DNA of 50,324 bases from Lachnospiraceae bacterium. GTDB lineage: Bacteria > Bacillota > Clostridia > Lachnospirales > Lachnospiraceae. A program made the translations under genes and the position numbers. Shown in pieces: positions 20,626 through 30,001 of this stretch; the first letter of the stretch is position 1; every line of letters begins with the position of its first letter. The stretch is taken from positions 1 through 50,324 of the forward strand of contig DLZQ01000062.1 of the NCBI GenBank assembly GCA_003447295.1, in the 5' to 3' direction. Below the pieces are notes generated by a model. That model ran no database searches and had not been told where the DNA came from. It worked only from the letters and a program-made list of their open reading frames with translations.

Positions 20626-22728
20626 TTATTTTGTCAACAGCATCATAATGTCATTGCTTCTTGCCACGAATTTGGTCATGGCATCGGCAGACAGGGGTGC
20701 ATGCTGGAGCTTCGCCAGATCGTAGAGCTGCTCGCAGATCATTTCTGCGTTCTCGCCGTCCTGGTGCTCCGTAATGTACTGTACCAGAGGATGGTTGGCA
20801 TTCAGGATCAGGGTCTCGCCCTCACCGCCGAAAGCACTCATATCCATACCGGGCATGGAGTACATCTTCATCATATCCTGCATACGTCTGCTCTCTTCGG
20901 ACAACGTGATCATAGAAGAGATCTTCTTGTTCTTCAGCTTCTCTACCTTGATCGTGATCTTGTCATTCTTCAGAGCCTTCTTCATCAGCTTGCTGATGCT
21001 CTCAGCCTGCTCTTCCATCTCTTTTTCAGCCTTCTTGGAAGTCTTGGACTTCAGTGCATCGGTCACATCCGCATCGATACGCTGGAACTTGATTCCCTCG
21101 TTCTTCTGCTCCAACTGGGAGATGAAGGGCTGATCAATATTGTGGGTCAGGATCACAGCATCCATCTTGGCAGCCTTGAACATATTGATGTACTGGCTCT
21201 GCTGCTGTTCATCCGTTACATAGTAGATGATCTTCTCCTTCTTCTCTTCCTCGGTATTCTCCTCGGAAGCCTCATCTTCCGCCTTGTCCTCTACGACTTC
21301 GGCTTCTACCTTGTTGCCGTTCTCGTCTACGGCATTCTCCTTGTTCTCTTCCTCATCCTGAGGCTTGATCTCCAGGCACTCGGGCAACGTCAGATATTTG
21401 CCGTCCAGATTCTTGAAGAGGATGTAATCATTCATCTTCTCACAGAACTTGTCATCCTTCAGGCAGCCGAACTTGATGAAGGGGCTGATGTCATCCCAGT
21501 ACTTGTCGTACTCTTCCTTGTCAGTCTTGCACATACCGGCAAGCTTGTCCGCTACCTTCTTGGTAATGTACTCGGCAATCTTCTTGACAAATCCGTCGTT
21601 CTGCAATGCACTTCTGGATACATTCAGAGGCAGATCCGGGCAGTCGATGACACCCTTTAACAACAGCAGGAACTCCGGAATGACTTCCTTGATATTATCT
21701 GCGATGAATACCTGATTGTTGTACAGCTTGATGGTACCCTCGATGGACTCATACTCCATATTGATCTTCGGGAAGTACAGAATACCCTTCAGATTGAAAG
21801 GATAGTCCATGTTCAGGTGGATCCAGAACAGAGGCTCCTTGTAATCCTGGAATACCTTACGGTAGAAGTCCAGATACTCTTCCTTGGTGCACTCGTTGGG
21901 ATGCTTGGTCCACAGAGGCTGTGTCTCGTTGATCAGTTCGGGACGCTTTCTGATCTTCAGCTTCTTGGGTTCTTCTGCTGCCTCAGCTTCTGCATTCTCG
22001 CCCTCTGTTTTTTCCTTCTTCTCCGGCTCGATCTCTTCGAGAACTTCATCATCGGGAAGCTTTTCCTCTTCCTTGATGATCTGGGTCTCCTTGGTGTTCG
22101 CTTTGGACAGATAGATCTCCGTAGGCATGAAGGAACAATACTTCTTCACTACCTCACGGGCTTTGTACTCATTACAGAACTCCAGGCAGTCTTCATTTAA
22201 GAACAGAGTGATGGTCGTACCGACATCGGTCTTGTCTCCGTCTTCCATGGAGAACTCAGTGCCGCCGTCACACTCCCAGTGCACTGCCTTGGCGCCATCC
22301 TTGTAAGATAACGTATCAATATGTACTTCATCCGCTACCATGAATGCGGAATAGAAGCCCAGTCCGAAATGACCGATGATCTGGTCGGAATTGCTCTTGT
22401 CCTTATATTTCTCAATGAAATCCGTAGCACCGGAAAATGCGATCTGGTTGATATACTCTTCCACTTCGTCGGCGGTCATGCCCAGACCGTTATCCTTGAA
22501 GGTCAGTGTCTTCTTCTCGGGATCCACGATGACATCCACACGTCCCTTATAGCCTTCGGGCAGGGTATATTCTCCCATCATGTCCAGCTTTTTAATCTTG
22601 GTTACGGCATCACAACCGTTAGAGATCAGCTCTCTGTAAAAAATGTCGTGATCGGAATACAACCACTTTTTAATAATCGGAAAAATGTTTTCACTGTTGA
22701 TTGATAAGCTACCGCTTTTTGCTGCCAT
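20626..22728 (-). CDS. htpG: Chaperone protein HtpG (Hsp90)
   Basis: ATP-dependent cytosolic Hsp90 chaperone, about 700 residues from ATG 22728; an in-frame GTG at 22737 is too close to the AAAGGA site. The N-terminal GHKL ATPase domain is complete: FYRELISNGCDAVTK, KDNGLGM, IAFSGATDFIEKY, HFGLGFYSAFMVADEV. The middle domain includes NVSRSALQND. The protein is longer than the ~625 residues typical for bacteria because of two acidic, Lys/Glu-rich insertions: one between the N and middle domains (EEIEPEKKEKTEGENAEAEA) and one before the C-terminal domain (EENKENAVDENGNKVEAEV). Upstream are a CIRCE element and a sigma-A promoter, so heat regulation by HrcA is likely. Monocistronic, with its own terminator. 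Confidence 0.97.
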   Translation of the reverse strand: MAAKSGSLSINSENIFPIIKKWLYSDHDIFYRELISNGCDAVTKIKKLDMMGEYTLPEGYKGRVDVIVDPEKKTLTFKDNGLGMTADEVEEYINQIAFSGATDFIEKYKDKSNSDQIIGHFGLGFYSAFMVADEVHIDTLSYKDGAKAVHWECDGGTEFSMEDGDKTDVGTTITLFLNEDCLEFCNEYKAREVVKKYCSFMPTEIYLSKANTKETQIIKEEEKLPDDEVLEEIEPEKKEKTEGENAEAEAAEEPKKLKIRKRPELINETQPLWTKHPNECTKEEYLDFYRKVFQDYKEPLFWIHLNMDYPFNLKGILYFPKINMEYESIEGTIKLYNNQVFIADNIKEVIPEFLLLLKGVIDCPDLPLNVSRSALQNDGFVKKIAEYITKKVADKLAGMCKTDKEEYDKYWDDISPFIKFGCLKDDKFCEKMNDYILFKNLDGKYLTLPECLEIKPQDEEENKENAVDENGNKVEAEVVEDKAEDEASEENTEEEKKEKIIYYVTDEQQQSQYINMFKAAKMDAVILTHNIDQPFISQLEQKNEGIKFQRIDADVTDALKSKTSKKAEKEMEEQAESISKLMKKALKNDKITIKVEKLKNKKISSMITLSEESRRMQDMMKMYSMPGMDMSAFGGEGETLILNANHPLVQYITEHQDGENAEMICEQLYDLAKLQHAPLSADAMTKFVARSNDIMMLLTK

Positions 22729-22789
22729 TTTTACCACATCCTTTTCTATAATTGCACAGTCATGGCTGACTGTTATCTAACTGATTCTA

Positions 22790-22818
22790 AGTGTAGGACT
22801 GCAAAATTAAAAAGTCAA
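22790..22818 (-). promoter_or_regulatory. htpG promoter
   Basis: TTGACT (22813-22818), 17 bases, TACACT (22790-22795). The start would be near 22783, giving a leader of about 55 nt. Confidence 0.75.
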
Positions 22819-22825
22819 GACAAAT

Positions 22826-22852
22826 TTAGCACTCATTTACAATGAGTGCTAA
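22826..22852. promoter_or_regulatory. CIRCE element (HrcA operator) upstream of htpG
   Basis: TTAGCACTC-N9-GAGTGCTAA, a perfect match to the CIRCE consensus. It ends 7 bases upstream of the htpG -35 box. CIRCE normally controls groESL and dnaK operons; its use for htpG makes this a class I heat-shock gene here, unlike B. subtilis htpG. Confidence 0.95.
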
Positions 22853-22930
22853 CAATCTGCCGAAAGTCCAGTATTTATCAGTGTTTCCGCAATTCTAAAA
22901 TTTTAATAAAGCGTATGGTGATCCTAAGGA

Positions 22931-24052
22931 TTACTCCTCCGGAAAATACTTTGCATATACATCAAAAAAGTTATCCGTGGTCACCTGCTCGTCCGTGATC
23001 AGGGTGATCTCATCCCACAGTTTGTCATTGAGCTGACGCACCAGCGTATTCACAAAGCTGTCATACTCCTGTCCGAAGACTTCACGCTTCCGCTCTTCCA
23101 CGATTTTTAACTTATTGGCGTCTGTCTCTTCCCGGTCCAGGGTGTTGATGCATTTGATAATGTAATAGCCCCGCTCACACTTGACGACCTGGCTCACTTC
23201 ATCCGTTGCCAGATTGAATGCTGCTTCCTCGTAGGCACTCTCCGCCTCCCCCTTGCCGAAGGAATAGGTGATCTCGGAATCATCACTGTATTTAGAAGCC
23301 AGCTCCGTGAAATCATGTTCTCCGTCCACCGCCATGGCTCTCACCTCACAGGCTTTTTCGTAAGCTTTCTGGATAGAGCTTTCCGAATAGGGCTTTAAAT
23401 TACCGTCCATATCCGTGGATGCTGTTGCGAAAAAGATCTGCTGCACCGTAATTTTGCGCGCCTCGTCATCGCTGATCTCCGGATTGATATCCTGAATGAT
23501 CAGCCGGTAGACCTTATCTGCCATAGCATATTCCCGGTACAGCTTCTCCACGATCTCCTCCGTGGCACCCATGGTCTCGATCTCTGTGTCATTCAAGGAA
23601 GAATAATACTCCTGCGCCGCCTTGACGACCTTTGCTTCCTCGGCTTCATCTAACGTGACCTCTTTTTCCTTTGCCAGCAGATACATGGTCTTGATCTGTG
23701 CGATCCGTGCCAGTACCGTCTCCTTGACATTATCCTCCAGTGTCACACCATTTAAGGAGGTGTTCCAGATCTCCGTTCCGTAGACATTCGCATACTGATT
23801 CTGTGTCGTAGTCAGATAGATCATGATCTCTGCCTTAGAGCAGGACTCATCTCCGATCCGGAACACCTCGTTTTTACCTAATCCCGTGGTAAATACCACT
23901 TTGGTGCCGTCATCCCCGCCACAGGCGGTCAGTCCCACGACCATGCTCATTCCAAGTACTCCTGCAGCCAACATCGCTGCTACTTGCTTCTTCCCTCTGT
24001 ATTCCCTTTTTTCTCTATTTTTGTTATTATTTTCTTTATCATAAAAAAACAT
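22931..24052 (-). CDS. PrsA-like lipoprotein peptidyl-prolyl isomerase
   Basis: A 373-residue extracytoplasmic foldase. The basic N-terminus and hydrophobic core end in a lipobox (VVGLTACGG, Cys near residue 44), so it is lipid-anchored outside the membrane. A SurA_N/PrsA-type helical region covers about residues 55-200 (FRIGDESCSKAEIMIYL, VKAAQEYYSSLND). The parvulin PPIC domain is at about 205-315: VQQIFFATA, DFTELASKYSDDS, EITYSFGKGE, ERGYYIIKCI. PrsA proteins help exported proteins fold at the membrane-wall interface. The 200-base gap from htpG has the htpG promoter facing away, so it is a separate unit. Confidence 0.9.
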   Translation of the reverse strand: MFFYDKENNNKNREKREYRGKKQVAAMLAAGVLGMSMVVGLTACGGDDGTKVVFTTGLGKNEVFRIGDESCSKAEIMIYLTTTQNQYANVYGTEIWNTSLNGVTLEDNVKETVLARIAQIKTMYLLAKEKEVTLDEAEEAKVVKAAQEYYSSLNDTEIETMGATEEIVEKLYREYAMADKVYRLIIQDINPEISDDEARKITVQQIFFATASTDMDGNLKPYSESSIQKAYEKACEVRAMAVDGEHDFTELASKYSDDSEITYSFGKGEAESAYEEAAFNLATDEVSQVVKCERGYYIIKCINTLDREETDANKLKIVEERKREVFGQEYDSFVNTLVRQLNDKLWDEITLITDEQVTTDNFFDVYAKYFPEE

Positions 24053-24178
24053 TTCATTTCCTGCCTTTACAGTTCTCTTTTTTCATTTCTTCTGAAAGCT
24101 TTAAAATATAATTATACCCTATTTTGATACGATATGCCATTTTTTCTTGTAAGTCCAGAAAAATATATAAATTTCGGG

Positions 24179-24221
24179 CAAAGAAAAAGTGCGTGCAGCA
24201 CCTTTTGTCCACACGCACTTT
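24179..24221 (-). terminator. Terminator of the formate dehydrogenase operon
   Basis: AAAGTGCGTG (24186-24195) pairs with CACGCACTTT (24212-24221). The minus strand continues into TTTTTCTTT. It lies 49 bases after the stop at 24270. Confidence 0.88.
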
Positions 24222-24269
24222 GCTTCTTTGTTTTCTTAGCCACACTATTCAGCTGTTTTTTCAATTATC

Positions 24270-26993
24270 TTATTCCATAATTATTTCCGCCGGTCTGTCC
24301 TCTGCGGGAAGCTTTTCCACTTTTACCGCACAGACTTTGTATTCCGGGATTCTCGCATATTTATCCAATGCCGCATTCGTCAGGATATTGGCATTGCCAT
24401 CCGGGAAATGGAACGGCATCCAGGTCTCCTTCGGGGATACTTTTTCTCCCACTCTCGCAGTCGTGATCAGAGTACCTCTCCTGGATGTAACCCTTACCTT
24501 TTCTCCATTTTCGATGCCAAGGCGCACTGCATCCTCCGTATTCATCTCGATGAAGGAATGACCTTCCTTCTCCATCAGTCCCGGGGTCTTGCCGGTCATT
24601 GCTCTGGTATTGTAATGGTACAGGATACGTCCCGTCATCATGGTAAACGGATATTCCTCATCCGGAAGTTCCGCACTTGGCACATATTCTGCGGGGTAGA
24701 ACCATCCCAGTCCTCTGGAGAACTTACCCACATGTAAAATCGGTGTGCCGGGATGTTTCTTATCCGGGCAGGGCCACTGGATACTCTCACCCTTATCCAG
24801 TCTTCTATGGCTGATACCTGCAAAGCTGGGGGTCAGGGACGCGATCTCATCCATGATCTCTTCGGAAGTAAGCTGGGCTTGCGGATATCCCATGCGGTTC
24901 ATCAGGTCGATAAAAATATCGGTATCCAGGCGCATCTCGCCTTCCAGTGTCACCGCTTTACGCACACGCTGTACTCTTCTCTCCGTATTGCTGAAGGTAC
25001 CTTCCTTCTCCGCATAACTGGTACCGGGCAGGATCACATCCGCATACTGCGCGGTCTCTGTCATGAACAGGTCGGACAATACCAGGAAATCCAGGCTTTC
25101 CAGTGCCTTGCGGATATGATGCTGGTCTGCATCCGTTACGATCGGGTCCTCGCCGAAGATAAAGAGTCCCCGGATCTCCTTACGGATTGCCGCAGGGAAT
25201 ACATCCGTTGCATGTACGCCGGGTTTTTTGTTCAGCTCCACACCCCATGCTTTTTCAAATTTAGCAATCACCTCGGGATTTGTCACTTTCTGATAACCGG
25301 GAAGATCACCGGGCAGTGCACCCATATCGCAGGCACCCTGCACATTATTCTGTCCACGTAAGGGATTGACGCCACAGCCGCTGCGTCCCAGCTTCCCTAC
25401 TAACATCGCCATGTTGGACATGGACATAACACCTTCGGTTCCGGTGGAATGTTCCGTTACGCCCAGACAATAGATGATCGGAGCCTTCTTCGCCTTAGCA
25501 TACATCAGTGCCGCCTCCCGCAGATGATCCGCATCGATATGACAGATCTCGGCTACACGCTCCGGAGTATATTCTTCCACAATCTTTTTTAATTCTTCAA
25601 AGCCTTCGGTTCTGGTGCGGATGAATTCTTCGTCTGCCAGTCCCTCATGGATGATCACATTCATCATACCGTTGGCAAATGCGACGTTCGTACCGGGCTT
25701 TAATTTCAGATGAATATCTGCCTGCCTGGACAGACCGATATCTCTGGGATCTACCACGATCAATCGGGTTCCCCGCTCTACCGCCTGACGAATCTGCATA
25801 CCGATGACAGGATGTGCTTCCTCCGGGTTGGAACCTACCAGCATGATCACATCCACATCCTTCGTAATATCACTGATAGGATTGGTCATTGCTCCGCTTC
25901 CCAGGGTCATGGCAAGTCCGGCCACGGTTGCGGAATGACAGACTCTGGCACAGTTATCTACATTATTGGTACCAAACGCACAGCGGACCATCTTCTGCAG
26001 CATATAGCAATCCTCGTTCGGAGAACGGGAGCAGGCAAAGCCTGCCAGTGCATCGGAACCATACTTTTTCTTGATCTCTGTAAATTTCGCTGCGATGAGA
26101 TCCAGTGCCTCATCCCAGGTAGCACGCTCAAACTCTCCCGTCTCATGGTTCTTGATCAGAGGATATTTTAATCTCTCCGGTGAATGTACGAAATTAAACG
26201 AGCCAAATCTGCCCTTAACACATAACAATCCCTTGTTGGAAGGACCGTTTGCCGGTTCCACATCCACGATCTCGTTATCCTTTACCACCAGATAATACTG
26301 ACAGCCGGTAGCACAGTGGGGGCAGGTCGTCAGAACCTTTTTCACCTTGCCGACCTGGTACTTTTTACGGTTTTTGGCTACCAGTGCTCCGGTAGGACAT
26401 ACTGCCGCGCAGTTACCACAGGACTCGCAGTCTGTCTCCTTCCAGTCCGGTCCGAACGGAGCATCGATCAGTGTTCTCGTACCGATCTTACTGTTATGCA
26501 GGGTGCCGTTACAGGACACCTTGTTACAGGTGCTGACACATCTCTGACAATTGATGCACAGCTCCGGATAATACGTCAGAAAAGGATTCTCTTTTTTCGC
26601 TTCAAATTTGGCTGCGCTTCCGGGATAGCAGGATTTCGTAATGCCATATTCATTGGACAGATCCTGTAGTCTGCAGTCACCGGATTTGCTGCAGGAGAAG
26701 CATCTGACATCATGATTGGCAAGCAGCATGTTCAATACCTGCTTTCTGCTGTTCACCACTCTCTCGGAATGAGTGTTCACCACCATTCCCTCTTTTACTT
26801 TTGTATTGCAGGAGGTTACCAGATGTCTGCTGCCTTCCACCTCCACAACACACATTTTGCAGGCTCCTACCTCATTGACATCCTTCAGGTAGCAGAGTGT
26901 GGGGATCTTGACGTCCGCCTCCTGTGCAGCTTCCAGTATGGATAAATTCTCATCTACGGAAATCTGTTTTCCATCTATGGTGATCGTTACCAT
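24270..26993 (-). CDS. fdhA: Formate dehydrogenase, molybdopterin catalytic subunit (Cys type)
   Basis: 907 residues, catalysing formate/CO2 interconversion with a molybdenum (or tungsten) bis-MGD centre. Start ATG 26993 overlaps the upstream stop (TAATG), so the pair is translationally coupled; a longer frame exists but overlaps the previous gene. The N-terminus is NuoG-like: a [2Fe-2S] site (Cys34, 45, 48, 62), a His-Cys3 site (HDVRCFSCSKSGDC), and two [4Fe-4S] clusters (CINCQRCVSTC, CESCGNCAAVC). The fdh-type 4Fe-4S/Mo domain follows (CPHCATGC). The metal ligand is Cys352 in NCARVCHSATVAG, where selenoenzymes carry Sec. The C-terminal molybdopterin dinucleotide domain has GRILYHYNTRAMTGKT. 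The neighbouring diaphorase points to NAD(P)- or ferredoxin-linked chemistry in the cytoplasm. Confidence 0.93.
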   Translation of the reverse strand: MVTITIDGKQISVDENLSILEAAQEADVKIPTLCYLKDVNEVGACKMCVVEVEGSRHLVTSCNTKVKEGMVVNTHSERVVNSRKQVLNMLLANHDVRCFSCSKSGDCRLQDLSNEYGITKSCYPGSAAKFEAKKENPFLTYYPELCINCQRCVSTCNKVSCNGTLHNSKIGTRTLIDAPFGPDWKETDCESCGNCAAVCPTGALVAKNRKKYQVGKVKKVLTTCPHCATGCQYYLVVKDNEIVDVEPANGPSNKGLLCVKGRFGSFNFVHSPERLKYPLIKNHETGEFERATWDEALDLIAAKFTEIKKKYGSDALAGFACSRSPNEDCYMLQKMVRCAFGTNNVDNCARVCHSATVAGLAMTLGSGAMTNPISDITKDVDVIMLVGSNPEEAHPVIGMQIRQAVERGTRLIVVDPRDIGLSRQADIHLKLKPGTNVAFANGMMNVIIHEGLADEEFIRTRTEGFEELKKIVEEYTPERVAEICHIDADHLREAALMYAKAKKAPIIYCLGVTEHSTGTEGVMSMSNMAMLVGKLGRSGCGVNPLRGQNNVQGACDMGALPGDLPGYQKVTNPEVIAKFEKAWGVELNKKPGVHATDVFPAAIRKEIRGLFIFGEDPIVTDADQHHIRKALESLDFLVLSDLFMTETAQYADVILPGTSYAEKEGTFSNTERRVQRVRKAVTLEGEMRLDTDIFIDLMNRMGYPQAQLTSEEIMDEIASLTPSFAGISHRRLDKGESIQWPCPDKKHPGTPILHVGKFSRGLGWFYPAEYVPSAELPDEEYPFTMMTGRILYHYNTRAMTGKTPGLMEKEGHSFIEMNTEDAVRLGIENGEKVRVTSRRGTLITTARVGEKVSPKETWMPFHFPDGNANILTNAALDKYARIPEYKVCAVKVEKLPAEDRPAEIIME

Positions 26994-28828
26994 TATACTC
27001 TGCCTCCTTCTACCACTCCGCATCCGAAGTGATCACATCTTAAGCACTTACCGCATTCCTGCATCGCCTCATCGTAGGACATTCCGTTTTCCACCGGTTC
27101 GAAATTGTTCTTACGCTCTCTGGCGGAACGATCTGTCAGATGCACTCTGCCGTAATGAGTTCTGTCGTTCTCTCTGGGCTCCGGGATCTTAATATCCTCC
27201 AGATATTTATGATGATACCCAAGGTATTCATCAATGTTCAGCGCTGCTACTTTGCCGGCACCAATAGCCTTAATTACGGTTGCCGGACCGAATACACAGT
27301 CTCCGCCGGAGAAAATCTTGTCATAGCTCTTAAGTCTGGTGGTATCTAATGTCTCAAATGTCTTTCTTCGGGGATTCACATCATACTCTGCAAAAGGTGC
27401 AGAGACAATATCCTGACCGATGGCCATAAGTACCACTTCACAGGGCACCTCGATCTTTGGTTTATTTGCCACCGTTACAGAAGGCTTTCCCTGTTTGTCA
27501 TACACACTGATGATCTGGGGCTGTGCCACAAATCCACAGACATTCCCCTCCGCATCCGCATTGATCTTCACCGGTGCATTCAGTGTCAACAGTTCCACGC
27601 CCTCTTCGATGGCTCCCTGGATCTCGGAAGGCAGTGCTGTCATGTCGATCTGACGTCTGCGGTAGATCACCGTCACCTCTTTTGCATGGCACCGGATGGC
27701 AGAACGGGCACAGTCCATGGCTACGTTTCCGCCGCCTACGACCACCACACGTTTGCCGGTATAATCCGGGATGTTGCCCTTACCGATCTCGCCCAACATT
27801 TCCACTGCGGAATAGACTCCGTTGCTGTTCACGCCGTCTACGTTTACAGATTTACCTACCTGGGCACCGATGGCAATATAGATCGCATTGTACTGCTCCT
27901 GAAGCTGCTCCATAGTGATATTCCTGCCGATGGCAGTATTGTAATGCACTGTAATATTACCGGTAGACAGGATCGCATTGATATCTTCGTCCAGTCTGTC
28001 CTTGGGCAGACGGTAATTTGGGATACCGTATCGCAGCATTCCTCCCAGCGCTTCTCTCTCTTCGTATACATCTACCTTATGTCCCATCAGAGACAGATAA
28101 TAGGCAGTCGTCAGTCCGGAAGGACCTCCTCCTACGATAGCTACTTTTTTACCGGTGGTGACATTACACTCCGGCACCTTTACCTGATCTGCCGCGATCT
28201 GATCCACCGCGAATTTCTTCAGTCCACGGATATTGACCGGGCTGTCAATCAGGTCTCTGCGGCATTTTGCCTCACAGGGGTGTTCACAGATAAATGCGCA
28301 TGCCGTGGGAAAAGGATTGTCCCTGCGGATCAGATTGATGGCGTCCGCATAACGATGTTCACCGATCAGCGCAATATAACCCGGAATATCCACATGTGCG
28401 GGACAATGGGAAATACAGGGAACCTTCTGTCCCACTTCCGCCTGACATCTGTGCTGTTCAATATGGCTCATGTATTCATCACGGAACAGCTCCACACTCT
28501 GCAATACGATGTTGGCCGCCTCATAACCTATGGCACAGTCTGCCGTATCCTGAATCATTTCCGCCAGGGATACCATGTTGTTAAAAGTCTCCATATCCGC
28601 CTTACCGTCCAGAATGCTGCGCATCATATTCTCTACCTGTTCCAGTCCGTCACGGCAGGGAACACACTTACCGCAGGTCTGGCTTCTGGCACTTTGTAAA
28701 AAAGAAAGCTGCACTGCGATCGGACAGACGCCGGGAGGATTTCCCTTCACCCTCTTTACAAATTTATCTAGGAATTTTGTTGTTTTTTCATTCATTTCAT
28801 TTTTGTAAATAATATTCTCGGAATGCAT
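26993..28828 (-). CDS. NuoF-tail / GltD-like FAD oxidoreductase, FDH partner
   Basis: About 611 residues from ATG 28828, chosen for the AGGAGGG just upstream. Residues about 25-125 match the C-terminal [4Fe-4S] domain of NuoF (CGKCVPCRDGLEQVE ... DCAIGYEAAN); the FMN/NADH part is absent. Then come a Fer4_20 domain (CISHCPAHVDIPGYI, CAFICEHPCEAKCRRD) and a GltD-type two-dinucleotide fold: FAD motif VAIVGGGPSGLTTAYYL and NAD(P) motif VVVVGGGNVAMDCARSA, ending FSGGDCVFGPATVI. A final Cys-rich tail (CGKCLRCDHFGCG) could hold another cluster. It is co-transcribed with fdhA and probably passes electrons between NAD(P)H and the FDH iron-sulfur chain. Reaction direction cannot be read from sequence. 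Confidence 0.88.
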   Translation of the reverse strand: MHSENIIYKNEMNEKTTKFLDKFVKRVKGNPPGVCPIAVQLSFLQSARSQTCGKCVPCRDGLEQVENMMRSILDGKADMETFNNMVSLAEMIQDTADCAIGYEAANIVLQSVELFRDEYMSHIEQHRCQAEVGQKVPCISHCPAHVDIPGYIALIGEHRYADAINLIRRDNPFPTACAFICEHPCEAKCRRDLIDSPVNIRGLKKFAVDQIAADQVKVPECNVTTGKKVAIVGGGPSGLTTAYYLSLMGHKVDVYEEREALGGMLRYGIPNYRLPKDRLDEDINAILSTGNITVHYNTAIGRNITMEQLQEQYNAIYIAIGAQVGKSVNVDGVNSNGVYSAVEMLGEIGKGNIPDYTGKRVVVVGGGNVAMDCARSAIRCHAKEVTVIYRRRQIDMTALPSEIQGAIEEGVELLTLNAPVKINADAEGNVCGFVAQPQIISVYDKQGKPSVTVANKPKIEVPCEVVLMAIGQDIVSAPFAEYDVNPRRKTFETLDTTRLKSYDKIFSGGDCVFGPATVIKAIGAGKVAALNIDEYLGYHHKYLEDIKIPEPRENDRTHYGRVHLTDRSARERKNNFEPVENGMSYDEAMQECGKCLRCDHFGCGVVEGGRV

Positions 28829-28916
28829 GAAACCCTCCTGTGTACGTCCTGTTATGATAAATACTGTATTTTTTCCAACAGGCATAAGATTTTACCGACT
28901 ACCCCGAATACTTAAA

Positions 28917-28967
28917 AAGGTATAATGTAAGTGCTTACATTATACCTTCTTGAGAAACATTCTTCAA
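28917..28967 (-). promoter_or_regulatory. FDH operon promoter with overlapping inverted-repeat operator
   Basis: The minus strand has TTGAAG (28962-28967), 17 bases, TATAAT (28939-28944). The -10 box sits inside a perfect inverted repeat, AAGGTATAATGTAAG-N2-CTTACATTATACCTT in arm form (28917-28948). The inner ATGTAAG-N2-CTTACAT also occurs at the fdhD promoter in the same position relative to -10. A repressor bound here would block RNA polymerase. The arms could also fold as a terminator for the upstream moa operon. Confidence 0.82.
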
Positions 28968-28992
28968 TTAGATTAATTATTTAACAAACCTG

Positions 28993-29937
28993 TTATTTTT
29001 TTAGCGAAGTACCATTACCGCATTCCCCGTCTTCTTCCCGTAAGATACGGATTCCGTGAGCCAGTGTATCCAGTACTGCCTCCAGGCATTCCTTCACTGC
29101 TTTCGGACTTCCCGGCAGATTTACGATCAACGTCCGGTTACGGATGACACTGGCAGCTCTGCTTAACATCGCCCTTGGAGTGATCTGCAGGCTGTAATAG
29201 CGCATTGCCTCTGCGATTCCCGGTGCATTTCTGGTAGCTGCCCGCATGGTGGCTTCCGGGGTATTATCTCTGGGAGAAAAGCCGGTTCCTCCGGTAGTGA
29301 ATACCACATCCACATCTTCTTCATCCGCAAGCCTTACCATTTCCCGGTATAAACCTTCCGCATCGTCAGACAGTACCACCTGGCTTACCACTTCATACCC
29401 CTGTTTTTCTATGATCCTGCGGATGGCGGGACCACTCTCATCTTCCCGCTCTCCTTTGCTCCCTTTGTCACTGGCAGTAATGATTCCCGCACGGAGTTTC
29501 CTGGTACTGATCAGTTTTAAGCTATCACCGACATCGATTCTGCCGTCATGCAGTACCCTGGCGAACACGCCCTCTCTGGGCATGATGCAATCCCCCACCA
29601 TATGGAAGATCTCGCATTCCGAATGGCATTTTTTCCCTATCTGCGTAATCTCTAGCACCACATCATTACATTTGAAAATACTTCCCACCGGGTAAGACTT
29701 AAAATCATATCCTTTCACCAGCAGATTTTCACCAAAAGCTCCATCTGCCACATCTGCGCCTCTTGCGCGGAATTTTTCCACTTCTTCCCAGGATAACAGG
29801 CTTACCTGCCTGTGCCAGTTGCCCGCATGGGCATCCTTCTCCAGTCCCCAGTCTTCTATAAAGTTACAGCTTCCGATATTTTGCTTGGCTGTTCCTTTTT
29901 TCTCACTGATACATACTGCTGCTACTTCTCCTGCCAT
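28993..29937 (-). CDS. MOSC domain fused to MogA/MoaB-type molybdopterin adenylyltransferase
   Basis: 314 residues from ATG 29937, preceded by AAAGG; a TTG at 29946 is less likely. The N-terminal half (about 1-145) is a MOSC domain (EVAAVCISEKKGTAK, GSCNFIEDWGLEKDAHAG, GAFGENLLVKG, HSECEIFHMVGDCIMPREGVFA), a fold that binds the sulfurated cofactor or carries metal-sulfur groups. The C-terminal half (about 150-310) is MogA/MoaB (AGIITASDKGSKGEREDESGP, FTTGGTGFSPRDNTPEAT, VNLPGSPKAV), which activates molybdopterin with ATP before metal insertion. It is the last gene of the cofactor operon. Such fusions occur in Clostridia. Confidence 0.92.
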   Translation of the reverse strand: MAGEVAAVCISEKKGTAKQNIGSCNFIEDWGLEKDAHAGNWHRQVSLLSWEEVEKFRARGADVADGAFGENLLVKGYDFKSYPVGSIFKCNDVVLEITQIGKKCHSECEIFHMVGDCIMPREGVFARVLHDGRIDVGDSLKLISTRKLRAGIITASDKGSKGEREDESGPAIRRIIEKQGYEVVSQVVLSDDAEGLYREMVRLADEEDVDVVFTTGGTGFSPRDNTPEATMRAATRNAPGIAEAMRYYSLQITPRAMLSRAASVIRNRTLIVNLPGSPKAVKECLEAVLDTLAHGIRILREEDGECGNGTSLKK

Positions 29938-30001
29938 AACTGTCAACCTTTCTGTCCCGCCCGGTCCGTTTTTGCCTGCCCGCGCCGGTCATGTTTTGTA
30001 T

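Noticed and set aside
20560..21660. Long open frame (366 codons) antisense to htpG
   Set aside because: It is Leu-rich, reads the reverse complement of a charged protein gene, has no ribosome site and no recognisable domain. htpG on the other strand is certain.
24270..26993. Selenocysteine formate dehydrogenase
   Set aside because: The metal-ligand position is an ordinary Cys codon (Cys352) and the frame has no internal TGA.
27686..28699. Long open frame (337 codons) on the plus strand inside the FDH partner gene
   Set aside because: Shadow of the GltD-like gene, which has full cofactor motifs. No start signal and no family resemblance.
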